Shown here: positions 9,923 to 18,715 of the stretch, piece after piece
How positions within the stretch are numbered: the first letter of the stretch is position 1
How the letters are laid out: every line of letters begins with the position of its first letter
NCBI GenBank assembly: GCA_903824665.1
Contig: CAIJXT010000004.1
Coordinates: 102,916 to 166,915 of the forward strand
Source of the DNA: an uncultured Bacteroidota bacterium
GTDB taxonomy: Bacteria > Bacteroidota > Bacteroidia > Chitinophagales > Chitinophagaceae
Direction of reading: 5' to 3'
Length of the DNA stretch: 64,000 bases
The notes under the pieces: generated by a model
What the model saw: the letters and a program-made list of their open reading frames with translations, nothing else
Told to the model about the DNA's origin: nothing
Database searches by the model: none
Position numbers and translations under genes: made by a program

Positions 9923-10783
9923 TTATTCGTTTCCTGCTTTGGTGCCACTAGGGTAGGTATATCCTATACGATGCCCCCCGGCATAAATATTGAATCGTGT
10001 TCCACGTAGGAATCCTACCAACGTCATTCCCCATTCTTCAGCCATTTGTACAGCCAGACTTGATGGAGCGCCAACGGCAGCAACTATCTTGATACCGGCC
10101 ATTGCCGCTTTCTGAATAAGTTCAAAACTGGCACGACCACTGAGTAGTAGAATATGCTCGTTTGCCGGCAGCATACCTGCCATCAGACTGGCACCAACCA
10201 GCTTGTCTAGTGCATTGTGTCGCCCTACGTCTTCCATTAGCATAATGAGATTTCCATTTGTGTCAAACAGCGCACAAGCATGTATCGCACCAGTGCTTTC
10301 AAACATTTTCTGACTGTTTCTAAGTTTGTCTGGCAATGCGCAAAGCACAACCGGTTGTATTACTATACTGTCTTTTGTGTCTATGATTTCACATTCAGTA
10401 CGTACTGCTTCTATCGACGATTTGCCGCATACACCACAACTCGATGTTGTATAGAAATTCCGTTCCAGTTTGCCTAAGTCTGGCACAACATTGTCGCACA
10501 GCCGCATTACAACAACATTTTCTTTTTCCTCAGATAAATGTGCTATGGCATCTACGTCACTTGCCTGGCGTACAATACCTTCGGAATACAAAAAACCAGT
10601 CACCAGGTCAGCGTCATTGCCTGGTGTGCGCATGGTCACAGATATGCTTTTTACCTTTCTGCCGGTGGGTGTCTGGTAATTTAGTCTTATTTCTAATGGC
10701 TCTTCCGCAGCTACTTTGTCGTCGCAAGGATCAGCAAAGTTGCCATTAACCTTTATAACAGAGATATTTAAGACAGGTTCCAT
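9923..10783 (-). CDS. fdhD: formate dehydrogenase accessory sulfurtransferase FdhD
   Basis: FdhD passes sulfur from IscS to the molybdenum cofactor and is needed for active formate dehydrogenase. The conserved SCGVCGK motif carries the two sulfur-transfer cysteines, C116 and C119 when counted from the ATG at 10783 (C118 and C121 from the TTG at 10789). Other family signs are the GFLYSEGI block and the MEDVGRHNALDKLVG block. The length is normal. I chose the ATG at 10783 because the TTG at 10789 lies inside the predicted -7 promoter box. DUF7009 follows 52 bases downstream. No formate dehydrogenase subunit is present in the window, so its client enzyme must be encoded elsewhere. Confidence 0.95.
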   Translation of the reverse strand: MEPVLNISVIKVNGNFADPCDDKVAAEEPLEIRLNYQTPTGRKVKSISVTMRTPGNDADLVTGFLYSEGIVRQASDVDAIAHLSEEKENVVVMRLCDNVVPDLGKLERNFYTTSSCGVCGKSSIEAVRTECEIIDTKDSIVIQPVVLCALPDKLRNSQKMFESTGAIHACALFDTNGNLIMLMEDVGRHNALDKLVGASLMAGMLPANEHILLLSGRASFELIQKAAMAGIKIVAAVGAPSSLAVQMAEEWGMTLVGFLRGTRFNIYAGGHRIGYTYPSGTKAGNE

Positions 10784-10786
10784 CTT

Positions 10787-10815
10787 CAAATTTAGGGATT
10801 TATTGCTCGCGGCAA
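10787..10815 (-). promoter_or_regulatory. predicted promoter for fdhD, almost abutting the start codon
   Basis: On the minus strand TAAATTTG (10794-10787) fits the -7 consensus, with TTG (10815-10813) 18 bases upstream. The ATG of fdhD lies three bases downstream, so the transcript would be leaderless or nearly so. Confidence 0.5.
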
Positions 10816-10831
10816 TTCACCCTTCATTGTA

Positions 10832-10839
10832 TAGTTTTG
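10832..10839 (+). promoter_or_regulatory. predicted -7 box for the Nudix gene
   Basis: TAGTTTTG fits TAnnTTTG and lies 15 bases before the ATG at 10855. No convincing -33 element was found at the right distance. Confidence 0.35.
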
Positions 10840-10854
10840 TAGCAAATCCAATCC

Positions 10855-11445
10855 ATGACAGACAAAGCCGGATTATTTTCCATTATAAACAAGTATAATT
10901 GCGTTTTTGCCCGGGAAGAGCACAGAACTGTACCGTTGGCGTCATACCTCCATAGAAACACTACAGATCAATTATACAACCGAAAGAACTTTGATGGGCA
11001 TATCACTACAAGCGCGTTTATCATAGACGAGGGTAAAGAAGAAATTTTATTGCTCCATCATAAGTCATTGGGCAAGTGGTTGCAGCCGGGTGGTCATACA
11101 GAAAAGGATGACTCTTTTGTAGCATCGGCGTTAAGAGAGGTAGTAGAGGAAACGGGCATTTCGAATCTTCATCTTCATTATCAGCCTGTACACCCGGATG
11201 TGGACGTGCCGTTTGATGTCGACTCACACTATATCCCACCAAATCCTCGCAAAAATGAAGAAGGACATTATCATCATGACCTCAGGTACGTATTTTTTTA
11301 CTCTGGCGACCGGACCAATGACTTCAACACCGATGAAGCAACAGCAATGCAGTGGTTGGCATTCGACAAGTTGACAGATGATGCTATTTTTGGCATTGTT
11401 GTATCCAAATTGCGTACTTTTCTGGCAACCATACGACCTGTCTGA
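10855..11445 (+). CDS. Nudix hydrolase
   Basis: This 196-residue protein has a Nudix box in its middle (GGHTEKDDSFVASAL followed by REVVEETGI), which binds Mg2+ for hydrolysis of nucleoside diphosphate-linked compounds. In the consensus GX5EX7REUXEEXGU the first Glu is replaced by Asp. The substrate cannot be told from sequence. Residues about 140-165 hold a Pro- and His-rich stretch (SHYIPPNPRKNEEGHYHHD) also seen in other Nudix proteins of this group. It is divergent from fdhD and converges with the menaquinone methyltransferase gene with only nine bases between the stops. It is soluble and likely cytoplasmic. Confidence 0.9.
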   Translation: MTDKAGLFSIINKYNCVFAREEHRTVPLASYLHRNTTDQLYNRKNFDGHITTSAFIIDEGKEEILLLHHKSLGKWLQPGGHTEKDDSFVASALREVVEETGISNLHLHYQPVHPDVDVPFDVDSHYIPPNPRKNEEGHYHHDLRYVFFYSGDRTNDFNTDEATAMQWLAFDKLTDDAIFGIVVSKLRTFLATIRPV

Positions 11446-11454
11446 ACAATGAAA

Positions 11455-12210
11455 TTATTTGGTTGCTGTATACAATGTAGTTACCCCAAATGACAATGGG
11501 CGGGCTTTAGCTTGCTGAAAACCACAGGTATGCAGTATGTCGCAAAATCGTTGTCCATCGGGAAAAGCATTCACTGACTCATTCAGGTAGGAATAAGCAG
11601 TCTTGTGTTTTGACATAGCCCTGCCAATAATAGGAAGGATATTGCTGAAATAGAAGTTGTATAATTGTTTTACAGCGAATCCCGTTGGTTGCGAGAATTC
11701 CAGAATGACCAGCTTTCCTCCAGGCTGCAATACCCGCTGCATTTCCCGGAGTCCTTTTTCAAGATGCTCGAAATTCCGGACACCATAGGCGCACATTATC
11801 GAGTCAAAGCTATTTTCCTTGAAAGGCAGTTGCTCACTATCGCCAAGTAGCAGCTGAATTTTGTCATTTAGTTTACTACCCGTCAGTTTTTTTCGCCCTT
11901 CGTCCAGCATCTGTGCGGCAATATCTACACCTGTGATTTGCGCATCCGGAGCAGCGGCACTTGCGGCTATAGCCATATCTCCGGTCCCTGTGGCTACATC
12001 CAATATCGTTTTAGGCCCGTTCGCTATAACTTCTTTTATCGCTATTTTCCTCCAGATTTTGTCAATCCCCAGCGAGAGAAAATGATTCAGAAAATCATAC
12101 CTGCCGGCAATATTATTGAACATTTCCGCCACTTGTTCCTTCTTCCCTGATGTCGACATTGCGTCCGGTAATACAGTAGATGCCGGATTGCTGATTTTTT
12201 CTGCTTGCAT
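11455..12210 (-). CDS. ubiE: demethylmenaquinone methyltransferase
   Basis: This 251-residue class I SAM-dependent methyltransferase carries out the last step of menaquinone synthesis, C-methylation of demethylmenaquinone. It has the family pattern AGRYDFLNHFLSLGID-x-WR near the N-terminus and SAM motif I (DVATGTGDMAI). The later signature MCAYGVRNFEHLEKGLREM is characteristic of UbiE/MenG. Bacteroidota use menaquinone, so the MenG function is more likely than the ubiquinone one. A minus-strand TACATTTG box at 12216-12223 lies five bases upstream of the ATG, so the mRNA may be leaderless. The gene stands alone as a transcription unit. Confidence 0.93.
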   Translation of the reverse strand: MQAEKISNPASTVLPDAMSTSGKKEQVAEMFNNIAGRYDFLNHFLSLGIDKIWRKIAIKEVIANGPKTILDVATGTGDMAIAASAAAPDAQITGVDIAAQMLDEGRKKLTGSKLNDKIQLLLGDSEQLPFKENSFDSIMCAYGVRNFEHLEKGLREMQRVLQPGGKLVILEFSQPTGFAVKQLYNFYFSNILPIIGRAMSKHKTAYSYLNESVNAFPDGQRFCDILHTCGFQQAKARPLSFGVTTLYTATK

Positions 12211-12360
12211 TGGTGCAAATGTACGAATTGCAAAGTAACAGCCTTTCAGTTGGCCGATACGTGAAATTTATGGCGCGATAGCCTTAGAGAAGTTTAACTG
12301 GATTGGCGCTCACTTCACATTCAATACCGAAACAAAAATTCTGTGTTATGAAATCGTAAA

Positions 12361-12392
12361 TTGAATATCATGAAATTATTGTCTTAATTTTG
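12361..12392 (+). promoter_or_regulatory. predicted promoter for the Ig-repeat T9SS gene at 12447
   Basis: TAATTTTG at 12385-12392 fits the -7 consensus, with TTG at 12361-12363 21 bases upstream. A TTG codon at 12390 inside this box opens the same frame but is not a sensible start. Confidence 0.5.
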
Positions 12393-12446
12393 CACTTGTC
12401 AAATTCGGTATTTTATAAATATTTTTTTACAAAAAACAAAGTGCAC

Positions 12447-15400
12447 ATGAAACGTATCTATCTATCATTATTGTTGTGTTACATCAGTTTTGTCAGTTTT
12501 GGGCAAAATGCAACACAGTACTCCTTTTCCAGTTCCACAGGTTCTTTAACCGACATCTCAACTGCAGCGGGAACTGTAGCAACTTCAGATATCAGTCTCG
12601 ACGATGCTGTGCAAACAGGTATAGATATCGGATTTGCCTTTAACTATTGTGGCACCAACTATACCACGCTGTCTGCCTGCTCTAATGGCTGGCTGTCTTT
12701 GGCCAATTCAAACGCAACTCTTCCTGCCAATGAAATACCAAGTTTGTCAACAATTGCAAATGGCGTTGGGTTGCTGATGCCTATGTGGGACGACATGGAT
12801 GGTTCGATAGGGGGTGCAACAGCGTACTATCAGGTGTCCGGAACAGCTCCATTCAGGGTGTTTACTTTTCAGTGGGGAAATGCTACAACTCCCTGGGGTA
12901 CATTCGGGAGTATTGGTTCAGGTATGTTTCAGGTAAGGTTGCACGAGTCTACAAATGCCATCCAGTTTTTGTACGACAACGGGGCTACGACATCCCTGCT
13001 TAGTGCAACCATCGGTATCGCTAGCAGCATTACGCATTTTCAGACGCTCACTTCCACAGGATCAGGTGCCACATCCTCAGCATTCAGCGATGTTGTTGAC
13101 GCTTATCCTGCAAATGGCACCATAATGACATGGTTGCCGGCGCCTACGATCAATGCAACACCGGGTACATTGAATTTTTCTGCCGGTGTAAGTTCTGCAT
13201 CCGTATCCCAGAACGCCCATATTTTGGCCAATGGCATCACCTCAGGATCTGTAACTGTTTCGGCCCCAACAGATTTTCAGGTGTTTAATGGTACGACGTG
13301 GGTAGCATCTTACAATGTTCCTGTATCTGTACACGGCATGGGGTATATTGATACTACCGTAGCTGTTCGTTTCGTTGCACCGGCAACCGCTGGTCCTTAC
13401 ACTGGTGATCTGGATTTTACAAGCACAGGTGCGGCAACATCTATCATTACACTCAATGGTACTGCTTTGCCGCTCTGTACCGGCACACCCACACCGGGTA
13501 CAGTAAACGCTACACAGGTAACAGGTAGCTGCAGTCCATATGTCTCTGACCTTACACTCACTGGCACCACAACAGGTGTTTCTGGTATTACCTATCAGTG
13601 GCAGACTTCAACAGACGATATCACCTATGCAAATGTTTCAGGTGCTACCAATGCATCTTACACTGCAAATATTAACAGCGAGCGTTATTATCGTGCTATG
13701 ATTGGCTGTTCACATAGCGGCCTTGTAGATAGCACGCCAGGTGTTTTGCATCAGTACGACGCACCTCCTACTGCCATTACTGGTACTACCAGTTTGTGCA
13801 TTGGTGCGTTAACAACGCTCTCCAGCACGCCAACGGGCGGCACCTGGACTAGCAATAACACTGCAGTCGTTACCATAGGCAGCGCTACTGGTGCTGTGGT
13901 TGCAGTAATGGATGGTACGACTACAATTGATTACGAAGCGCCAAACGGATGTGTCGTGACAACCGGTGTAACAGTTAATCCTGATCCATCGCTTATCTCA
14001 GGTACAGTACAGGTTTGTTTGGGTGCAACTTCTACACTCATCAATACCGGAGGCGGCACATGGTCTAGCTCTGATATTACAATCACTACTATTGGTAGCA
14101 CAGATGGCGTCTATTCAGGCTTGGTGCTTGGCACAGCTATCATTACCTATACATTGCCCACTTCGTGCAAAGTGACTCAGGTAGTTACTGTCAATCCATT
14201 GCCATCTGTATACTCAGTTACAGGTGGTGGTGCTTATTGCGCTGGCGGTGCCGGTGTTAACGTAGGTATAAGCAATTCTCAAAACGGTTTTACTTACAGT
14301 TTGTACAATGGTGCTTCACTAATAACAACACAAACCGGCACAGGTACTGCCGTTAGCTTCGGTTCACGTCCTGCCGCCGTATATACTGCAATAGCTACCA
14401 GTCCCGAAAATTGTTCCATCGCGATGACAGGATCGGCAACCGTAACCATGACAATGACAGTCGTACCCGTGGTTTCTGTAGTCAGTACACCTGACGATAC
14501 CGTTTGTGCAGGCACAGCTACAACCTTTACAGCAACACCAGTGAACGGTGGAACTACTCCGGCCTATGCCTGGACTGTGAATGGTACAACGGTTGCCAGT
14601 ACATCAAGTACTTACACCTACACGCCAGTAAATGGTGATCTTGTGAGTGTCGCGCTAACAAGCAATATTGATTGCCCTGTTCCTGCTACCGTTAATGGTG
14701 CGATGAATATCGTTGTTGTTCCTACACTTACTCCAACGGTGAGTATCGTCGTGGGACCAAACGATACAATTTGCCAGTTTTCTACGGCCGTTTTTACTGT
14801 TGCGTCGTCATCCAATGGTGGCACAGATCCTGTTTACACATGGTTTAAGAATGGTGTCACAACAGGCATTACAGGCAGTACATACGCCTATGTACCAATC
14901 AACGGTAATGTTATATCCGTGAAATTGAACAGCAACTATCGTTGCCCGGTTGTGAATAATGTCTCCAGCAATAACATCACGATGCGTGTCGACAGTACGT
15001 ACATTCCTGTTGTGAATATAACAGCCAGCAATGGCTTGGAGATTGCGCCGGGTGAGACTACATATTTCACTGCAACCGTTACAAAGGGTGGCCCGACTCC
15101 AACTTATCAGTGGTTGAAGAATGGTCTGGCAGTTGCAGGTGCTACTTCTAATGAATATCACCCGACAACTCTTGTTAACAACGATAGTGTTACGTGTGTT
15201 GTTTGGGGTACCGGCGATTGTTCTTTCTTCACGTTCAACTCTGTGAAGGTGAAAGTGACAACAGGCTTTGTACATACCACCACTTCTGATTTCGATGTTA
15301 CACTCGTGCCAAACCCCAATGCAGGTGAGTTTGTGGTGAAGGGTACTCTTTCTGCTAGTAACAATACTCCGGTTTCTCTTGAGGTTACCAATATGCTCGG

Positions 15401-15551
15401 ACAAACTGTGTTTTCAAACAACGTTACTGCCGTTAGCGGTTTGCTTAATGAGCGTGTTCAGATCAGCAATTCGCTGCCTGATGGCATGTACATGCTGAAT
15501 GTACGTACCGAAACGGAAAACAAAGTCTTCCGTTTCATTGTGAAACACTAA
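12447..15551 (+). CDS. secreted Ig-like repeat protein with T9SS sorting domain
   Basis: I start this 1,034-residue protein at ATG 12447, where a typical signal peptide begins (MKRIYLSLLLCYISFVSFGQ). The frame is open further upstream only through the promoter. Residues about 20-225 are a beta-rich domain with a CSNGWLSL motif. A choice-of-anchor-like domain follows. Then come several bacterial Ig-like units, including one with the pattern ITGTTSLCIGALTTLSSTP that matches the repeats of the giant protein at 57080. The next units are PKD or Ig-like (TYQWLKNG). The last 80 residues form a T9SS type A sorting domain (VPNPNAGEF to RFIVKH). The role is probably cell-surface or matrix structure; no catalytic motif is seen. 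Confidence 0.85.
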   Translation: MKRIYLSLLLCYISFVSFGQNATQYSFSSSTGSLTDISTAAGTVATSDISLDDAVQTGIDIGFAFNYCGTNYTTLSACSNGWLSLANSNATLPANEIPSLSTIANGVGLLMPMWDDMDGSIGGATAYYQVSGTAPFRVFTFQWGNATTPWGTFGSIGSGMFQVRLHESTNAIQFLYDNGATTSLLSATIGIASSITHFQTLTSTGSGATSSAFSDVVDAYPANGTIMTWLPAPTINATPGTLNFSAGVSSASVSQNAHILANGITSGSVTVSAPTDFQVFNGTTWVASYNVPVSVHGMGYIDTTVAVRFVAPATAGPYTGDLDFTSTGAATSIITLNGTALPLCTGTPTPGTVNATQVTGSCSPYVSDLTLTGTTTGVSGITYQWQTSTDDITYANVSGATNASYTANINSERYYRAMIGCSHSGLVDSTPGVLHQYDAPPTAITGTTSLCIGALTTLSSTPTGGTWTSNNTAVVTIGSATGAVVAVMDGTTTIDYEAPNGCVVTTGVTVNPDPSLISGTVQVCLGATSTLINTGGGTWSSSDITITTIGSTDGVYSGLVLGTAIITYTLPTSCKVTQVVTVNPLPSVYSVTGGGAYCAGGAGVNVGISNSQNGFTYSLYNGASLITTQTGTGTAVSFGSRPAAVYTAIATSPENCSIAMTGSATVTMTMTVVPVVSVVSTPDDTVCAGTATTFTATPVNGGTTPAYAWTVNGTTVASTSSTYTYTPVNGDLVSVALTSNIDCPVPATVNGAMNIVVVPTLTPTVSIVVGPNDTICQFSTAVFTVASSSNGGTDPVYTWFKNGVTTGITGSTYAYVPINGNVISVKLNSNYRCPVVNNVSSNNITMRVDSTYIPVVNITASNGLEIAPGETTYFTATVTKGGPTPTYQWLKNGLAVAGATSNEYHPTTLVNNDSVTCVVWGTGDCSFFTFNSVKVKVTTGFVHTTTSDFDVTLVPNPNAGEFVVKGTLSASNNTPVSLEVTNMLGQTVFSNNVTAVSGLLNERVQISNSLPDGMYMLNVRTETENKVFRFIVKH

Positions 15552-15571
15552 CACAATTGGCCGAAAAGGCA

Positions 15572-15607
15572 AAATGGGCTGTCTTTTTTACAAGAGACAG
15601 CCCATTT
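15572..15607. terminator. bidirectional terminator
   Basis: Perfect 13-bp inverted repeat (15572-15584 and 15595-15607) with a T-rich 10-base loop, between converging genes ending at 15551 (plus) and 15632 (minus). Confidence 0.75.
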
Positions 15608-15631
15608 GCATTTAGCAGCAATTATGATTCG

Positions 15632-16558
15632 TTACTTTTCTATAAGGTAGCATTTTCTATTCAACTTACCCTGAAAGTCGAACGGTGTTGTCAGGCCTGT
15701 AATGTCTTTTACAATCACAGCAGGAATGCTGTCTCTGTCCAGCACGAAGTCGCGGTAGTTGTTGCTGAAGTAGATCCTGCCACCTTCAGCACAACCCTTC
15801 AGCAATTTTTTCAAAAGCATTACATGATCACGCTGTACATCAAAGTTGTCATCCATGCGCTTGCTGTTCGAGAATGTTGGCGGGTCGCAAACGATCAGGC
15901 CATATTTATTGGAAGGCATATAATCAAGCCATTCTATTACATCGCCGTGCACAAATTCATGTTTTTCATCGTCATACACCTTATTATACTGCATATTGCG
16001 TTTCGCCCAGTTCAGATAGGTTTTCGATAGGTCTACCGATGTCACTGTTCTGGCTTTTCCCTGTGCCGCATATACACTGAATGAGCCGGTATAGCAGAAC
16101 AGGTTCAACACATCCAGTCCCTCGGCTTCATCACGTACCAGCCCTCTGGTGATCCTGTGATCCAGAAACAGCCCCGTGTCCAGGTAGTCGGTTAGATTTA
16201 TGATGAAGTTAAGGTTGCCTTCAGGAACGATGCGCTCCACTTTTTCTTCATTGAATTTTTCATATTGCCCCTGCCTGCCTGCTTTTCGCTGCCTTATCTT
16301 CATGTAGATTACATCGGCCGTAACTTCAAGCACAGCAGCAATAGTCTCCCTGCATTGTTGCAGCCAGATTTCATGTTCATCGTCCTCCATACCATGCCGA
16401 CGCTTGTACTCAGCCGCATGTACTACGCCATTATACCAGTCTATCGCAAATGGGAACTCAGGCAGGTCGTGATCATAAAAACGAAAACAGGCTACCTGTT
16501 GTTTACGGGCGATCTTACTATAGTGTTTGTACACTTTTGTAAGCCTGTTCAGAAACAT
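15632..16558 (-). CDS. class I rRNA methyltransferase, stand-alone RlmK-type
   Basis: The protein matches the C-terminal (RlmK) half of E. coli RlmKL, which makes m7G2069 in 23S rRNA. Shared features are FYDHDLPEF near the start, the block INLTDYLDTGLFLDHR, SAM motif VLNLFCYTGSFSVYAA, and the catalytic motif CDPPTFSNSKRMDD followed by FDVQRDH. The N-terminal RlmL half and THUMP domain are absent, so only the G2069 methylation is expected here. I prefer ATG 16558 because it aligns with the family start (MFLNRL); a TTG at 16579 would add seven residues. A TACTTTTG box lies at 16599-16606 on the minus strand. Confidence 0.88.
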   Translation of the reverse strand: MFLNRLTKVYKHYSKIARKQQVACFRFYDHDLPEFPFAIDWYNGVVHAAEYKRRHGMEDDEHEIWLQQCRETIAAVLEVTADVIYMKIRQRKAGRQGQYEKFNEEKVERIVPEGNLNFIINLTDYLDTGLFLDHRITRGLVRDEAEGLDVLNLFCYTGSFSVYAAQGKARTVTSVDLSKTYLNWAKRNMQYNKVYDDEKHEFVHGDVIEWLDYMPSNKYGLIVCDPPTFSNSKRMDDNFDVQRDHVMLLKKLLKGCAEGGRIYFSNNYRDFVLDRDSIPAVIVKDITGLTTPFDFQGKLNRKCYLIEK

Positions 16559-16783
16559 TATTTGTTTGTCGGTACTCAATACGAATAAGATTATGCATCA
16601 AAAGTACTGCAATTGCCCGAATAGCTTATGTTGCAGCGTACCCCACCAACAACAGTACGGTGATTAAACACAATTTTCGAAAAAAAGTATGGAATAGAAC
16701 ATTAGGGCAAAGCCAGATCGGACGTAATCCACTAAATATGAAAAGGGTAGTAGGGGCGGGCTGTAAAATACTTCATTTGATAA

Positions 16784-17284
16784 CTACTCAAGGTACACGG
16801 CCATTACTTTTTTGCCCTTGGTCTCTACTTCTATATGGTCTTGTAGCGTTGTGGCTACGGTATGGCCCACAATATCTGTTGCAATCGGAAATGACTTATG
16901 TTTCCGGTCTACCAAAACAGCCACCATTACTTTTTTAAGATCGTAGGCAAGTATGCCATTGAGGCAATACAACAACGTTTTACCGGAATTGGCAACATCG
17001 TCCACCAGTACAACTGTTTTTCCACTTAGGTTTTCGTCATCGTCAAACAAAAACTCTAATGGGCTCTTCTTATTAATTGCAATTGAAATGTACTTGATTT
17101 TCAGAGGGCTGATTTCCTTTAGCAGGTCTACGAGGTTACCGGCTACTATTTTGCCGCTGCCTTCTATGCCAATAACGACAATTTCTTTTTCATCACTGTT
17201 GCGCTCCCATATTTCATAGGCCATACGACGCAACTTGAAAGCTATTCGTTCCTTATCCAGAATCAGTACTCGTTTCTTTTTCAT
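16784..17284 (-). CDS. phosphoribosyltransferase family protein (PyrR-like)
   Basis: This is a 166-residue type I phosphoribosyltransferase. The PRPP-binding loop is VVLVDDVANSGKT, at about residues 91-103. It begins MKKKRVLILDKERIAFKLRRMA, and a PyrR-like start of this kind (a helix that reads xxxRMAYEI) supports relation to PyrR or hypoxanthine-type enzymes. The substrate base is not clear from sequence. It lies five bases downstream of the ABC permease gene on the same strand and probably shares its transcript. It is soluble. Confidence 0.8.
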   Translation of the reverse strand: MKKKRVLILDKERIAFKLRRMAYEIWERNSDEKEIVVIGIEGSGKIVAGNLVDLLKEISPLKIKYISIAINKKSPLEFLFDDDENLSGKTVVLVDDVANSGKTLLYCLNGILAYDLKKVMVAVLVDRKHKSFPIATDIVGHTVATTLQDHIEVETKGKKVMAVYLE

Positions 17285-17289
17285 GTCCT

Positions 17290-18546
17290 TTAGTTTGTTC
17301 GGATTGCCACTACCGGGTCAAGTTTCGAAGCCGATATCGCAGGAATGATACCTGCTAATACCCCGACGAATATAGAAACAAATATGCCAATGAAGAAGTT
17401 GCTTAACGAGAGGATAACCTCGAATTCAAAAATGTATGTTAACAATGCACTTATCATTACTACAATTACTATACCTACCAGTCCGCCAATCAGCGAAAGC
17501 ACCACAGCCTCCAGTAGAAATTCCAACAAAATCGACCTTCTTCGGGCACCGATTGCTTTCTTTAGACCAATAATTTTTGTACGTTCCTTCACTGTCACGA
17601 ACATAATGTTTGCTATGCCGAATGCACCTACCAGCAATGACAAACCACCTATAAACCATGCAATTACATCGATAGTGCTGAAAATGATATTGAGCCGTTC
17701 AGAAACCTGGCTCAGTTGGTTTATAGCGAAGTCGCTGGGTTGTCCGGGCTTCACTTTACGCAGTCGGCGCAAGACGCCTTCTACCTCATACTTTACCTCA
17801 TCTATATCCTTACCTTCTGCGGCCTTAACTGCCAGCATCGGGTCATAGTTTAATGATCTGACATCTACCATCGACGATGCTGCATAATAGGGGAAGATCA
17901 CAGAATTGTCATAGTCGAAGCCAGCCATATTCTGTCCGCTTTTTTTCATCACACCAACCACATTGAACTTTCGCCCCAGAAAGGTGATGTGCTTACCCAG
18001 CGGGTCTACATTTCCCGGAAAAAGGTTTCTGTAAACAGAGTACCCCAATACCACAGAGTATGCACCCCCATCAAGCTCAGAAGTACTCAGGTACCTGCCT
18101 GTCTGCACATCTATATTCTGCACTTTATCAAAAAAACTCAGCACAGCGTACCCGGCAATACTGCTCAGTTCCATGTCCTGATACTTCACTGTCAGTCTGT
18201 GTGTACTCAGGCAAAGGGTCGCTGTTGCAGCATCCGGCACCTGCGATTCTATCGCTTTTACTTCGGCAGGGGTCATGCCACGCCGCCGCCAGTATTCCCA
18301 CCATTTATACTCACCGCCATCATCCATCCATGGCCACCTACCTATATACAGAACATTGCTGCCCAGTGTAGCCATGTCTTTCTGAATATAGTTTTTTAGA
18401 CTGTCTAGCACAGTCAGCACCGATATGATACAAAATATGCCGATCGTGATGCCCAACAACGACAGAAATGTACGGAGCTTGTTGGCGCGCAGCTCATGAA
18501 ATGCTTGCACGATGCTCGTACCGGTTATCTGACTAAGGGTGCTCAT
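17290..18546 (-). CDS. MacB/FtsX-type ABC transporter permease
   Basis: This 418-residue inner-membrane protein has one N-terminal membrane helix (about 25-47), a large periplasmic MacB-PCD domain, and three C-terminal helices in an FtsX domain (about residues 285-410). Typical features are RTFLSLLGITIGIF at the start, FGIANIMFVTVKERTKIIGLKKAIGA (positions about 308-333) and the ending AISASKLDPVVAIR. Such permeases work with a separate ATPase, which is not adjacent here. Family members export lipoproteins, peptides or macrolides or act as mechanotransmitters. It is the first gene of a pair with the phosphoribosyltransferase gene. Confidence 0.9.
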   Translation of the reverse strand: MSTLSQITGTSIVQAFHELRANKLRTFLSLLGITIGIFCIISVLTVLDSLKNYIQKDMATLGSNVLYIGRWPWMDDGGEYKWWEYWRRRGMTPAEVKAIESQVPDAATATLCLSTHRLTVKYQDMELSSIAGYAVLSFFDKVQNIDVQTGRYLSTSELDGGAYSVVLGYSVYRNLFPGNVDPLGKHITFLGRKFNVVGVMKKSGQNMAGFDYDNSVIFPYYAASSMVDVRSLNYDPMLAVKAAEGKDIDEVKYEVEGVLRRLRKVKPGQPSDFAINQLSQVSERLNIIFSTIDVIAWFIGGLSLLVGAFGIANIMFVTVKERTKIIGLKKAIGARRRSILLEFLLEAVVLSLIGGLVGIVIVVMISALLTYIFEFEVILSLSNFFIGIFVSIFVGVLAGIIPAISASKLDPVVAIRTN

Positions 18547-18685
18547 ACAGGCAAATTTAATGGTAAAAATCTATTGTGCCTGCGAATATGTTTTACGATA
18601 CTGGCAATACACTGGCTGCCGCCGGCTAAAACTAATACTACCTGACAACAGAGCGATAATTTAAAATAATGTCATTGTTTAAATA

Positions 18686-18693
18686 TATTTTTG
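18686..18693 (+). promoter_or_regulatory. predicted -7 box for the MFS gene
   Basis: TATTTTTG fits TAnnTTTG. It places the transcription start near 18699, just before the proposed TTG start at 18716, and supports a short leader. Confidence 0.35.
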
Positions 18694-18715
18694 CGGCACT
18701 CAAAACGTACCTTTT

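Noticed and set aside
12390..12446. Upstream extension of the T9SS gene to TTG 12390
   Set aside because: It overlaps the predicted -7 box, and a typical signal peptide begins at ATG 12447.
16580..16783. Small gene between the RlmK-type gene and the phosphoribosyltransferase gene
   Set aside because: The only open frame continues antisense into the phosphoribosyltransferase gene and shows no protein features.
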